Assembly (NCBI GenBank): GCA_973895155.1
Contig: OZ316892.1
Span: 13,082,001-13,146,000 of the forward strand
Source of the DNA: Marsupella aquatica
Taxonomy: Eukaryota; Marchantiophyta
Length of the DNA: 64,000 nucleotides
Direction of reading: 5' to 3'
Part shown: positions 24,651-37,130 of the stretch, in pieces
Position numbering within the stretch: the first letter of the stretch is position 1
Layout of the letters: each line of letters starts with the position of its first letter
Position numbers and translations under genes: made by a program
The notes under the pieces: model-generated
Databases searched by the model: none
What the model was told of the DNA's origin: nothing
The model's input: the letters and a program-made list of their open reading frames with translations, nothing else

Positions 24651-25449
24651 TGCGAGTAAATTACTTCGTAGAGTTAAATAGGAAGAGGGGCACGAGCCAA
24701 TCGATGAAAGGCAAAGAAAAGGCGCGGGAGGGGAAGGATGAAATCCGGAGCACCGTTTGATCGTCATTGGTCGAGACGATCTGCGAATTGATGAAGTGGT
24801 GAAGTGAAATGACAGCATGAGACTGTTTGTTTGTGGTTTTTGGGGCTGTGGTGGGCGACGAGCTCGTCGAATGGTGCCAAGTTCCCCCTACGAGCGTAGC
24901 GCAGCCATCTGTCCCTCGGATTTGACTTCCGATTCGGCGCTTTGACAGTCGTCACTTTGCACGATGCATTCCGGGTTCGTTCGCATGATGCGCACCGGCT
25001 GCCCGACGGATTCGAGAACGTGTTGATGCTCGATTCGGCAATCCTCGATCCCTCTCTCTCTCTCTCTCTCTGTGTCTGCGATGATGCGTAGCGTTGTTTT
25101 GAGCTCCGGGAGCGACATTGGTGTAGAAGCCGAGGATTGGAGGTGCAGGCGGGCTGAGTAGAGTCATGTGGTGGTGGTGTGGTGCTTGCCGAGTGAATTA
25201 TTTTGAAGTGGAGGTTGAGTAACTACGGCAGCAGCAGCAGCTGTATCGTGGTTGGGTTGATGTTGTGAGACATGTGACCGCTACTCACGTGTTGCGATGG
25301 ACGAGGCGGCACTGTTTCGGTTGTACATCGGACCGAGCTGATTTTCAGCTTTGAGGATGATGGCGTTCAAATACAGAAAGCGTCTCTCATGTGCAGCAGG
25401 GTAGAAGAACCAGGCGGAACTGCCGCTGCTGCCCGTTTGGTCTGTATGT

Positions 25450-28400
25450 ATGGGGGACCTAGCGGCTGTGGCTCCATTGGGGCGCTATGGCAATCTCGCG
25501 AAATCAAACTGTTCTCGGTCTGGGACATGTCGGTGTTGCGGTCAGTCCCAGGTGTGTTTAAGAGTTCAATCTTCGAAAACAAGAGTCACAGAAGTTTGCA
25601 GTAGCGAGAGGTCTGAGCAGCGGCGGCTCACCATTAGCAGCAGGACCAGCAGGAGGGGAATGCGCCTCTTCGAAGGCGGAAAGGAAGGGCTGAAGAAAAG
25701 TGTTAGAAAAGAGAGCTTCAGGAGACTTGCCACAGATATTGTGCTCTGTGCGTACGCACATGCTTTCGATGCCGTGCAGAGCAAGGATGAAGTTCCCGTA
25801 CAGGCGGACAATCTCTCTGGTAGCCAGGATAGAAGGTCAGGAGGAGCGCATTCTCTTAGAGAAGATACCAGTAGATTGCGATATCGAGATGGGCAAGATG
25901 GTGACCAGTTTTCACATTGGGATGGGAAGAGGGGTGTGTTAATGTCTTCTGCATACGAATCTGCTCGGCAGGAACTTGGAGGACTAGAGACGGCACGAAA
26001 TGTTGGGGATGGAAGCTGTCATCCGTCGGACGAGCGGTCTCGACATTCTGGTCGCGTCTCGGATTCGTGGACTAAGCAGGGTCCTTCGCAAGGTGGAGAT
26101 GGAGTTTTACAAGATGGAGGTCAAGGTAGAGAATCTGGGGTTGTGGAAAGACAGGATGGTCTGGGGAACGGAAGTGCAAGGGATTATTGTCCAAGCCAGT
26201 CCTCGTTGAATATTCCAAGAAGTGAGCTGCTGAAAATTGAGGAACTGAAGTTCTCTGGAGACATGCAAGAGGGTGATTCTAGCCCTCAAGTCCTAAATCT
26301 GCAGGTACCGAACTATGTCTAATTTAACGTAAATACAATCGTGTTTGTAGGAGTACTGTCTCCCGTCCAAAGACTCAGGGTGTTCCAAAGGTTACAGTTA
26401 TCGTCGGTAAAGTAGTGATTTATCAATTTTTGGGCAGTATTCATAGTGAGACCATGGACTTATCGTTCTTGTTGCAGAGAGCTCTTTTCTGGCTGGGGCA
26501 TCTTCCCGGACTTTCTCTAACTGGGTAAGTTGATCACTGAACCAAATTTGAACATACCCACTTCGACTTCAAGGAACACATCTAACTCACATTAGCAAAG
26601 CGAGCACACTGAAACAGCTGGGGTTTCTAACCTGCTGTTGTGGGGGCCTTGGTCCTGGGTTTTCTGCTCTGAGTTAAACTAGGTTTTGGTCATCAGTGTT
26701 GCACCCAACTTTTACTGGTCTAGATATGTAGGGTCCGCCACGGAGTGCTTCCGTCCTATAATTCATTTTGTAGATGCACTGTGTTACCTGACAGGTTTGT
26801 GCCTTGCCCCTTTCTGTTTGGGCTGAAAACTGAACAGCCACATTGTGCACAATGCTTACCACTTCATAAATGCTTACAGCTACTTTGGGCCCGAAACAAC
26901 GAAGGCACTGCAAGAATTTCATTATTCCAATGGGTTCTCTAGTCCAGGCGTGTGGGGCTACTATTCGCAGCAGCTGCTGTGGAAACATCTTTATACTGAG
27001 AACCACCAAAGGCATCCAGAAAGGGTGAGTGCTCCACAAGAGTGATCATGCACGACATAATTTATGTGGACGAAGAGTTTAGTTCCGTGCTACGTGCATT
27101 TCTGCTAGCTATATGGTTCGTCGTCGATTGGTAGTTGGCTTTCATCGTTCACAACCATATTCTACTAGTCACAAATTGTCATATTTTCTCAAATGGTTAC
27201 CAAAGATCTTGTCGATTGCAGGATGCCATTGTTACAATCGTTCACGCGTATTTTTATTAGCTGGATTATCAGTAACTCGGCTCACCTTCGATATTTCTGA
27301 TGTGGCCGACCTCTTGGACCCGTGCCTAATCTTTTATGTGGATAACCCGTAAATAAGTCCTTTCTGGATGTTGTTTTTGCAGGACATACGGGAGAGGTCT
27401 CAACCAGAGCTGCAGAGGGTTCCAGATTATGACCTATTGGAATATTGGCGATTTGTTAAAAAAGCCTCAGGCAAGGCAATAGGTGATGGGTTACGTGCCT
27501 CTGCAACCTTGCAGCGTCGGCAATCAAAAACTTTTAGAGGTAGAACAGCGCAACTTGTTGTTTCCCGATGCAATCAAATTGCTGTCTGAAAAAAATCAGT
27601 ATTGGACAACCACAGGATAGACACTTTTGGTTGGTTGACCATTCTGGAAGCGATCTCTCAACAAGTTCACAAAATGGAGTAGATTCTTCTCAGCTCACAT
27701 GATCGATATCGTTTTGGGTGCAGAATTCGTTGCATCTGTATCATCAACGTTACCCTGTCGCAGCGTGGTCTCACAGAGGGTTGGAGTTTTACTTTTGACT
27801 GTTGCGGTCATCTCAATCATCGTCAAGGTGGTGCATTTTTGTTTTGGACAAGTTCATGGGCAGCCTGTGAGAAAGAGAGTGATGAGCTGGCGAAATGGTG
27901 TTGACTTGAGAAGACCAGGGAAAGGAAACCAATCATCTTTTAATGTACAAAAGGGGCACCATAAATCTAGTGAAGGTGGCAAAGTTCTCGAACACTCGGG
28001 GAGTCATCGTCGTCCAAAGTCAACAGAAAAGCAGGAGAGAAGTATGTGTAATCTATTAGATCGTTTGGTTCTTTTTGAAGGACAAGTGGTGCGTGGAGAC
28101 TATCTGCCAAATGGAAGAATGCGACGCAGTACCCGGTCAGAATTAATTCATACGAATGAAAACACGACGGTGGATGCATCGGATTCTGTCTTGAAGGGAA
28201 CCCCTTTACCCGTTTCATCTTCAAAACAACTTGATCAATCAGGATTTAACACTGAGGCAAGGAAGACTTATCCTGGATTAGATCAGTTTGAGAAGCTTGA
28301 GGCAGACCCTGCAAGAAAGGTATCTTTTAACAGTAGTTCCCCTGTACAAAGTGAGAAATCCAGTCGGTTGACCGGAGGGGACCAACAATGGTCTCGTACC

Positions 28401-29571
28401 AGTCAAGACCCTGGATGGGCTTCCTGGGTAGGATTCTTTTTTTCATCATTCCTTCCTAATAGGGAGCGACTTCCTTTCAGCCAACGTAAACCTTCTTCTC
28501 GTAGGGCTGTTGTGCGGAACACAACATCCAGCCGAGCGAAGTCTTCTGAGCGAGGAGTTCCTGGGGACGTGGGATTACTTCTCAGATCTTCCGGAATCGA
28601 GAAAGGACATTCGGCTGACGATGAGGCGCAAAGATGGCGAGAAGAACATGAGGTAGGAATTCCCTAACATTACACGATGTACCCGGTTCTAAGTATTAGC
28701 CTTCGGATTATCTCGATCTGTCGTGGCACTTTCCTTCTATCTGCGTTTGTGCAGTGGCTGTGATTGGTTTCAATTGCTGCTTATTGATTACACGCTTTTC
28801 CTGTTGCTCTGTTCTCTCGACTCTCTCCACAGCTGGACTTGAAGAAACGAGTGGAAGAGCTGCACAGAACAGTTCAGTCAGTGGAACAAACTCGTGTGGC
28901 AGCCATGCGTGCTCTTGCAGAAGAGAAGATGCACAATTTAGAGTTGGAAGTAAAAATCAGGCGCCAGGTACTTAAAACTGTTCACTTTTCCTGATTCATC
29001 AAGGGTCGTAAGGAAGACAAAAACCATGTGAATGTTTTATGTGTGTATGTGAGAGCGTGCTTACCTCGAACTCACTCCATGATCTGCTCAAATCACAGAA
29101 AGAGGCTGCTGCAGCTCTTGAAGAAGAAGTACGTGTGTTAAAGGTAAGAATGCTTTACAAACACTCTGTAAAGTTCTTCGAATTTCATCAATTGAGCCGA
29201 AGTTTTTGGGTTCGATGTGCCTGTAGGGGATTTGGAGAGTGAATGCCGTGTGTTGCTTCAATTATATTAGACCTGTGGCACATTTACCATGTATGCAATT
29301 TGTTCAAAACACGGTTACGAGTCGTTTTCGTTATGGACTCAACCTTGTCTCGTCCGTGCGTACGGAAATGCTCTCTCTTTCATTCAAACATGGAGTAGGT
29401 AGGTGCAAGCATGCTTTCTAATGGTAGTGATTGTGGATGTCACTACAGGACTCCCATGACGCCCTTTTAGCATCACTGAAGAAGAAGTACAGTTCATCTG
29501 CAGCAGCTCGAGCGGCAGCTGCTTTGCTGTACCAGAACTGGGATCCCAGTGACAGCAGTGCCCGGGTGTAA
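25450..29571 (+). CDS. Membrane protein with peptidoglycan-binding-like domain and C-terminal coiled coil
   Basis: Exons: 25450-26304, 26478-26524, 26880-27024, 27383-27539, 27694-28652, 28833-28967, 29099-29143 and 29449-29571. They sum to 2466 nt (821 residues), and every phase matches. The N-terminal ~270 residues are Ser/Arg-rich and poorly conserved, perhaps a transit sequence plus linker. About residues 280-335 read VLNLQRALFWLGHLPGLSLT then GYFGPETTKALQEFHYSNGF. This is the pattern of PG_binding_1 domains: a VxxLQxAL helix, then DGxFGPxTxxAVxxFQ. A hydrophobic segment (VGVLLLTVAVISIIVKVV) at about 430-448 should span a membrane. Charged, Ser-rich sequence follows, then heptad-like helices (LDLKKRVEELHRTVQSVEQT; KEAAAALEEEVRVLK; LLASLKKKYSS). 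I do not recognise a named homologue. The start codon is the first in-frame ATG after a stop near 25405; a short upstream exon cannot be excluded. Confidence 0.75.
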
Positions 29572-29879
29572 TTCTGTTGCGACATCAGCCATTATGAGTG
29601 CGCTCTTTGACTCTCATTTGTATCGCCGCGTCCCATTCATGGTACTGCGGCCATTTTTGAAACGGTCATTACATTCAAGTGTGGAATTGTGTTCCAGTGA
29701 AATCGTTGTAAAAGAGATGTATGGAATGCTTCCATGAAAATCGGATAAATGAGACAAAGGCAGCTTGTGATTCTCTTCTTCGTTTTTGTCCTGATTGGGG
29801 ATGTACGGTGCCTGTGATTGTTATCCTTGTTATCACTTGAACATCTCTGTTTTGGATGTTATGGACAATTGAGTGCTTG

Positions 29880-29885
29880 AATAAA
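29880..29885 (+). terminator. Polyadenylation signal AATAAA
   Basis: AATAAA lies 309 bp after the stop codon of the peptidoglycan-binding-like gene and is the first canonical signal downstream of it. Confidence 0.45.
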
Positions 29886-30434
29886 GCCTATGCCTGACGT
29901 TGTACGTCAAATAGTAGCGGCAATTTGTGAGGCTGGATTCTCATAGCAGTTCTGAATATGTCTAGTCAGTCGTAGATAGTGACGGATGTACCTCGAGATA
30001 ATCTGGACATGGCTTGGTGAAGCGCAATGAAAGAGCTAATAATATAGTCGAGAATGAGCGAGACTAAACGGTGTAACAACTTCAACATTGATGTTACTTT
30101 TGAATTACTGTCAGTGAAGCACTTGCATGCAGGCTGGACATCATTGTACTTCCACTTCGACATGACTAAACCTACTTTGTACATGCCACATCTCTGAACT
30201 AGCAATTATCATACCATTGAGCTTGAGTGCCCTAACCTTGATCAAGAACGGTCTTTGTACCATTCTTTATGTTCCGCCATCGTCTCCCCGCCGTTGTACC
30301 ATTCTATATGCTACCATACTACGACCAAGATGGACGTTTTACCACTCAATACATGAACCCACAAGAACTGAACGCTGCAGATCTTAGATGTCACCTCGAC
30401 TTCTTGTCCCAGCTGAATCTTAAACTAAACGGTA

Positions 30435-30735
30435 AGGACGTCCGGGTTACATTCACAATTTAGATCACTCAGACAAACCCACTCACATTTTAGATCACTC
30501 AAGCTGGACAAACCCATTCACATTTTGGATTACTCAAAAGCTGGACAAACCCACTCACATTCACATTTTAGATCACTCAAAATCTGGACAAACCCACTCG
30601 CATTTTAGATCACTCAAAAGCTGGAAAAACCCATTCACATTATAGATTACTCAAAAGTTGGACAAACCCATTCACATCTTAGATCACTCAAAAGCTGGAC
30701 ACACCCATTGACAATTTAGATCACTCGAATGCTGG
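30435..30735. repeat. 38-bp minisatellite, about eight copies
   Basis: Units of about 38 bp contain TTAGATCACTCAAAAGCTGG followed by ACAAACCCATTCACAT. Single-base changes and one short internal duplication (CACATTCACATT) vary the copies. No coding role is seen. Confidence 0.92.
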
Positions 30736-30767
30736 AATGGAAGATCTTTTTCCACAGATTATATGTG

Positions 30768-30905
30768 AACTTTACATTATATGGTCTGGAACCCGCTGAA
30801 TTTTGCCTGCTCTGGGTAACTGTTTTGGGGCCCGATTATATCTTCTGAGAGTGAACTTTACATTATATGGTCGGTCTGCAGCCTGCTAAATTTTGCCTGC
30901 GGGAT
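30768..30905. repeat. Direct repeat with ACTTTACATTATATGGTC core
   Basis: GAACTTTACATTATATGGTC followed by CTGCTGAATTTTGCCTGC or CTGCTAAATTTTGCCTGC occurs twice, about 82 bp apart. It is a short tandem or dispersed repeat without other features. Confidence 0.7.
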
Positions 30906-30909
30906 AACA

Positions 30910-32390
30910 ACCGTAACAAACATTTGAGGTAATCCCTACCAACATTAACAAACAGCATCTGAGGTAATCCCTTAATAGAAATCCTTCCCATTATATGGTC
31001 TCTCCTCTATGCAGGTTGACCATATATAATCATAGTCTTTGTCACTTTTATTCACATTAAATTTAAGAATTTTCATTTCACTTTTAATAATTTATTAACA
31101 TAGAATAGATTCTTTTTCTAATACTCCAAGACAAAATAACTAAAATGATGCTCTCATGTACCACATTTCCCAACATTTTGGTAGAGTTATTCATCATGGA
31201 ATGTGGAGGGTAAATTCTACTAGATTAATTTTCATTGTGTTTATATGAAATTTTAGGGCTCGTGTCTTTTTATGTCCTCCTTCTCTAGTTGCCTTGCAGG
31301 TGAAAAACTAAACTTTATTTTAAGACTTATAATCATCAAGTTATAAGCCCAAAATTCCCATGAATCACCAAAATGTGGTCCACAAGAGCACCATGTCCAA
31401 CATGGTGGTCCATTTGGGATTCACTTTCCAAAACAACTCATGATGTTTGAGGATGGTGTAAAACAACTACTATTCATGTGAGCATTATGCCATGAAATAT
31501 TTTAATGAGATAATTCTAATAGTACCATAAAATTGATCATAAAGATGCACTATATAGTATAGCATGTTCATCCTAATACATGACTACTTTGAAGTACATC
31601 TTTTTTAAGTACTTTGTCAATAATGATATTCTAATTGACAATACTGCCACACTTTCTTTTGTATTTATAAAATGTCACTATTTAGTATATGGATGACAAG
31701 TTCCCCAAAGTAACTAGGGGAACCATATACAGAAACATTGGCATATTTGTAAATAGAACAAAAACGGTGAGAGGATTATAAATTCAAATATTTTTAGTGG
31801 CAATGTACTTAAAAGTTGTCTTGACTTATCCAAAAGAATTGAAACAATCATAAGAGAGAGTTCATGTGTGACTAGTTTATGAAAAACAAGTATTGAAAGA
31901 ATGATTACAAGAAAACTAATGAAAAAAATGCACACATTTTTAAAAGTGAAAGAATTACAATACTTTAAGGTAATTACATTAAGTTGAAAGTACTAGTCAA
32001 TACACCTATATGGCTATATAGGTACAGTTTTTTTTTAAATTTCTGCTTTATTTGGTGGGCTCTTTATTTAGGTGACATCTGTTGATCAATCAACCATGCA
32101 CAATGTAAGTTTAAAACCAATGGCATATAAGATGCATTCATCAATTTCAGAATACTAGTTGCTTGGTTGAAAGGTCAACTATCTCTACTTGGTTGAAGGG
32201 TTGAACCTTCTCATGCAAGTAAGGAAATATGCCCTTCAAAATGAAATGTAAAATGCAGGGAATCTGATAAAGACTAAGGAAATGAAAAAGTATTAGAGAC
32301 TACCAAAAATGACTAAATTATAAATAATACATAGTTAAAATATACACTAAGCCAGATTAATACAATAATATATTACAATAAATTTGAATG
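30910..32390. other. AT-rich intergenic region, no gene seen
   Basis: Strongly AT-rich sequence with short frames only. No conserved protein or RNA motif was found. Confidence 0.7.
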
Positions 32391-32399
32391 AGACAAAAT

Positions 32400-32705
32400 A
32401 GCCAAATATTATCTCATTGTGAATTGAAATTCCTATTGTGAATTGAAGTACCTAAAGACCTCTGGTTGACAGGAATTGAAGTTCATGAATTAAAATTCCT
32501 ATTGTGAATTGAAGTTCCTAAAGACCTCTGGTTGACAGGAATTGAAGTTCATGAATTAAAATTCCTATTGTGAATTGAAGTTCCTAAAGACCTCTGGTTG
32601 ACAGGAATTGAAGTTCATGAATTAAAATTCCTATTGTGAATTGAAGTTCCTAAAGACCTCTGGTTGACAGGAATTGAAGCTCCTAAAGACCTCTGGTTGA
32701 CAGGG
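32400..32705. repeat. 66-bp minisatellite with 33-bp substructure, 4.5 copies
   Basis: GACCTCTGGTTGACAGG recurs at about 32457, 32523, 32589 and 32655 (66-bp spacing), then once more after 33 bp. Each 66-bp unit has two related halves built on GAATTGAAGTTCCTAAAGA and GAATTGAAGTTCATGAATT. The copies are almost identical, which points to recent expansion. Confidence 0.95.
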
Positions 32706-33497
32706 ACTCCCATATGCTTTAGTTAAGGAATGAACTTCATGAAGCTTCTGGTGTCATTTGACACTAGCCACAGTGGACTGTGCACTTTCCTTCAGGTCCT
32801 GGTATCCCTTGTTGGAAGGAAACCCATAGCTCTAATGCATTTTGGAGTCCCTAGCAGGAAACATCCACTTCAGCCTCTGCCGCATTTGTTTTTCTACCTA
32901 GTTACAATATTCCTATCTTAGGATCAAATACCTTCGTAACCAACAAGTCCTTCATGAAACTTGACTCCTACTTTTCTGAGCCGATTCAATACTTGTTGCA
33001 ACACCTTAGCATCGGTCACACATAAGTTGATCAGATGCTCTGACATATCCATAGGCAAGTAATCCTCCGACCAAAGCACAATTACAATCATAATCACAAA
33101 GTTGGGTAGTCCTGTCTGATCTCAACGGGCCGCAGCAAAAACACATCGAAAATTCGAATTGCAGACCTCGTCCATTTCTAGAATTCATATTTGGAATATT
33201 AGGTGCGTTTTCACTGAAGAGAAACGGGGCTATTGTACAAATGTCCTCTGAAGGTCCATTGAAAGAATATATGCACAAAATTGCGACAAACTGGAAGCCG
33301 TATCCATTCTTCTACATGACAACAATGAAATTCAAGTCGCTCTTCATCGCTGCACCCAGATAGTAAATCTGACTCGAATAACTGTGGTCTCAAATTTCAT
33401 AAATCGGTTCAACCCTCAATCTAAGCTAATATCCACTGTAATCTAAAAGAAGTTCACAATCAGACCCTGCGACATAGTAAGCCAGTGAGCAAGATGA

Positions 33498-34863
33498 CTA
33501 AGTTAACAGTTGGACAGCAGCTATCATCGGAATTTTCTCTCGAAGTTTCTGTGTCACTGCAACACGAACTGTCATGACACCTGCAGCAGGTCCTTCTATC
33601 CTCACTTTTACCACTGGCCCATCAATTTTAACGAGAGCAAGTTCACCTCCTCCAGTGCCAACAAGATAGGGTCTGATCTCTGACAAAACCTGCAAGGAGT
33701 ACAGCAATTAGTGAGCCCACAACAAGAGAATACCCTAAACTTAAAAATAATTCATATCACCTAACAAGCTTCCTTGCCCATCCGAACCAGTTGTTCCACT
33801 TCCAAGTTTGACTCGAACTTGTTCACGAAGCACCACTGAGCTGTGAGCTGCCTGTGCATGCAATTATGTAGTAAAAGTTTCGAGAGGCAGGCAGCTCAAA
33901 CACCTTTTCGACATTCTCCTCATTCAGAGCCAGGCCCGTCTCCTCGTCCATAATTTGCTCAACCCCAATGATTTCTGGAATTCTCTCTATCAGACGCCGT
34001 TCAATCCCCATCTTCATTGTCATCAGCGAACTGGGGCAAGAGCCACAGGCGCCTTGCAACTTCAATTTTACCACCAAGCCGTCAATCTCATGAAGAGCCA
34101 CATTTCCTCCATCAGACATCAGATACGGGCGGACCTCATCCAACACTGATTCCACGTTATCCTCCGTCAATTCCAGGCCATCTGTAGAAGCCTGGGGTGT
34201 AGCAACTGCTTTTGTCACTGAATTGATAATATGGCTCGATTGATGGGTACCTGTGCACACGGAAGAATCCTGTAACGGTTATCACTACCATCCAGCGTGC
34301 GAATGACGGAAGTGAAACCTAGTGTTTTTAGGTAGAAAATATCGAGAAGCCTATTTTCAGACTCGTGGTCAATACATCCATCCTGTTTCCAAAACGTCAA
34401 GCTCTGAAGAAGATTATTCGTCATCCAGAGCTCTCGATTGAAATAGAGGGTCCCCAAATTTCCCTGACAAATCCACGACTCAACATATTTTCTTACTTGA
34501 TAAGTTTTGCGCTCGTTTATCTCCCCGCTCTGTCATAGAGGGATTCCCAGGACTTCTTAGTGCGTTTTGTCTAAAATTAGGAATTGAAAATCACGAACGA
34601 TTCAATCAGCCGGAGATATTCAATCTCCGTCCGACTCAAGAGAAAAGCCTATCTTGAATGACCACTACTACTGCAGTAGATACGAACACCCGAAACCCAC
34701 CTGGACTGGAAAAAATGGGAACACGGCACCGGACGGTTCTCGAATCCCTCAAAGAGCACTGGCTATGGCCTCCGACCGAGATCCACACCTGTGTTGCAGA
34801 CGTCCGCCTCGCAGCAACGGATCCGAGAGCAGCACTGACAATCGTAGCAGAAACCGCGGCCAT
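33498..34863 (-). CDS. NFU2: Plastid NFU-type Fe-S cluster scaffold (NFU1/2/3 class)
   Basis: Scaffold that receives Fe-S clusters and passes them to plastid clients such as photosystem I and thioredoxin-reductase-type proteins. Exons: 34863-34701, 34318-34251, 34191-33904 and 33689-33498, totalling 711 nt (236 residues), almost the size of Arabidopsis NFU2. The start is the ATG at 34863; an apparent upstream start is TTG. The transit peptide starts [20 protein letters not shown]. The first NifU domain reads [20 protein letters not shown] then [20 protein letters not shown], with the cluster-binding CGSC. The second domain ([20 protein letters not shown], then [20 protein letters not shown]) lacks the CxxC, as is normal for this plastid class. 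The exon 1 donor (CCAG|GTGGGT) and exon 2 acceptor agree in phase. Assignment to NFU2 rather than NFU1 or NFU3 is by overall likeness only. Confidence 0.94.
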
Positions 34864-36700
34864 CTCCAACAACAACAGCAGCTCCAACGAAATGATAACA
34901 GGGTCGCAACCCCTGCTCCGCTCCGCCCTTCTTGGCCGAATGCAAAGCCTCGTCGCTCGGCTGATTCTCTTGCTACTACTATACGCTAGACCCTCAGCCC
35001 CAGTAAGGACATTCCGCCGGTTTCCTCTCGTGCAGCTAAGATCTTCTTCGTCCAGCTACCGAGGCACAGTAGTTGTTTCCACTGCTCCCTGTGATTACTG
35101 TACCATGGACGAAGGGCCGCCGGGCCGTGGTAGCCGAGGAGATGGACGAAACGAAGCGAATCCGACGCGCGAGAGAGAGACCCGCACAATTTGCGCGTCG
35201 ACACAATTCGTGACCACAAGCCAAACAATTCTCGAGCGAATGGCACTCGATGGGTGAATAAGCCGATTTGAGAGGGGAAAAAAGCGTTGCTGGCTGTCAA
35301 GCTTTCCTAATTTCCTGCTGCCATGAAACCTTGTCGAGAACAGAGCAGACGGAAGCGACAGAGAGCCTATCAACTGATTCAGCTAGAGCGCGATACAATT
35401 TCAGAAAGGGGATTCGACAGCCTTCTTCTTCTGCTGCTGCTGCTGCTGTTCTATGGTGTTCTTCGGCGGTGGATGACGAAGAGAGGTGGGAATTGAGCTC
35501 AGCCACCCCATTCGCGGACACGAGAGCGAGAAAGTGCGACGGACGGACGGACGGACGGACACATAGAGGACTGCCTGACTGACTGCCGGACATTTCGCTG
35601 TCTTTCCGTCGCCTGCAGTCAGGGAGGAGAAGCAGGAGGTGGGGGTGACCTCACTGGAAGAAGGGTGGGGAAACCCACCGGGAAGGACGCCTCTTTCCTT
35701 TTTGAAATAATTTTTTTATGTCCTTTCTTACTTGTGTAATTTTCAGGATTGGTGGAGAAGAATGTACCTTGAAGATTTGGATGAACTAGCCTGATTACCA
35801 GTTCATTCTAAAGAAATGAAGAAAAAACTATCTTGCATAATAAAATTTCTATGTTATTTGAGTTAACCTTTGCCCCATCGTTGTTTTTTGTTCCCACTCA
35901 TTTCAGTTTTGTTTTTATTTTGAATCAATATCATTTTTGTCTATTTTCATTTAAAGTTTTTTTTTATTCAGACTCATGATCACTTTTGTCTGTATTAAGG
36001 GTTATGGTCTAGAGGTTTCACTCTATGCCCTTATGAATAGACATAGTTAACGCTATTATAATAAGATTCACTATGAAATTTATACTTGCTTTTACTAAAA
36101 TAGTATTAAAAATGTAGGCCTTTGTCTGTGTATGTATATATGTATATATATATATATAGAGAGAGAGAGATCCTATTACCAAAGCATTATGGACAATAAT
36201 ACCTTAAAACTAGAGTTGAAACTCTTGTTTTGAGGCATTATGGCACATGTATGGCCTTAGTGCTTTTTCTCTTCTTAATTTGGGTTTAGGAAAAAAATGC
36301 ATAGTCCAAATTTGGATGTATGAATTATGAAACTTCTCCTTTGCTTTCACAAAATTAATAACACTAAAAATTTATTAGCTCTTTAAGTGTATCAATGCAC
36401 TATTTCAAAGGATTATGGGCAATAACAGACCCTCAAAACTCTCAAAGCTAAAGCACTCAATTTGAGGGTCTGACGGCCAGCAATGCACTGTCACCAGAAC
36501 TTTACTAAACCTAAAAGTGCACACAGTCAGCCATTTTATTTTTGAGGAAACTGAAAGTTGTCTATCAAGCTAGAAAGTTGGCGAGTGCAATTCCCCAATC
36601 AACATCATTGCCCCCGATTCTCACTGAGATCCTCGTCTGCATTGTCTCCTACTTGTCTTCATTCCTTTTGTTCTCTGTTTTGACATGTCTCCCGATCTCA
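34864..36700. other. Upstream region of NFU with simple repeats
   Basis: GC-rich sequence just upstream of the NFU start gives way to AT-rich DNA after about 35700. Simple repeats include CTG/CTT runs near 35430, a GACG run near 35541, and a (TA)n-(GA)n tract at about 36136-36170. Frames on both strands around 35000-35590 are low-complexity overlaps with no domain. Confidence 0.5.
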
Positions 36701-36764
36701 CTTCTATATCGATTCAATGTCCCATTCCTTCGTCTCCTGATTGCTCCGTGCAGGCAGGCAGGTA

Positions 36765-37130
36765 GGTTGCAAACGCAAGTCCTTTTTCCTAGTGCAGAAG
36801 ACTTGCTGTGTTTTGTCGTTGACGACCGAGTTCGGAAGGAAAGGAGCATTGAATGTGACATGAAGAAGAATTGTGATCTGTGGTGCACCACAATTGCCAG
36901 TGTCTAGTGTGGTGCATCACCTCTCTTGTTGTCTCTTGCCACTTCATTGTACGGTGTCATTCCTGCTGCCAATAAGTGTTGCGCATTGTGAAAGGGCAGA
37001 AGGAATTCGAGAGTGAGGTGGGCACATTGGCAAGATTTGGCACCCTAACTTACTGGCATTCAGGGCTTACTGCTGGAGCCTAAAGACGAGAAGCTCCTGG
37101 TGTTCGACTACATGCCTCGCTACTTTCCTG
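36765..37130 (+). pseudogene. LRR receptor-like kinase fragment, frameshifted
   Basis: Pieces of the kinase N-lobe typical of the IMK2/PRK-type LRR receptor kinases occur in order but in shifting frames. They are SAEDLLC (family: TADDLLCATAE), then IVKGQKEFESEVGTLA, then, after a frame change, KIWHPNLLAFRAYC, and after another change EPKDEKLLVFDYMPR. The intervening glycine loop and catalytic core are missing, and stops interrupt the alignment. Such receptors sense extracellular ligands at the plasma membrane; this copy cannot encode one. The 154-codon Lys/Glu-rich frame at 37140-37604 just downstream is not kinase sequence. Confidence 0.72.

Noticed and set aside
25700-26209. Alternative plus-strand frame within exon 1 of the 25.4-kb gene
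   Set aside because: Interrupted by stops, while the 25450 frame is open throughout and its splice to 26478 restores a conserved domain.
27967-28224. Minus-strand 85-codon frame
   Set aside because: Shadow of the large coding exon 27694-28652.
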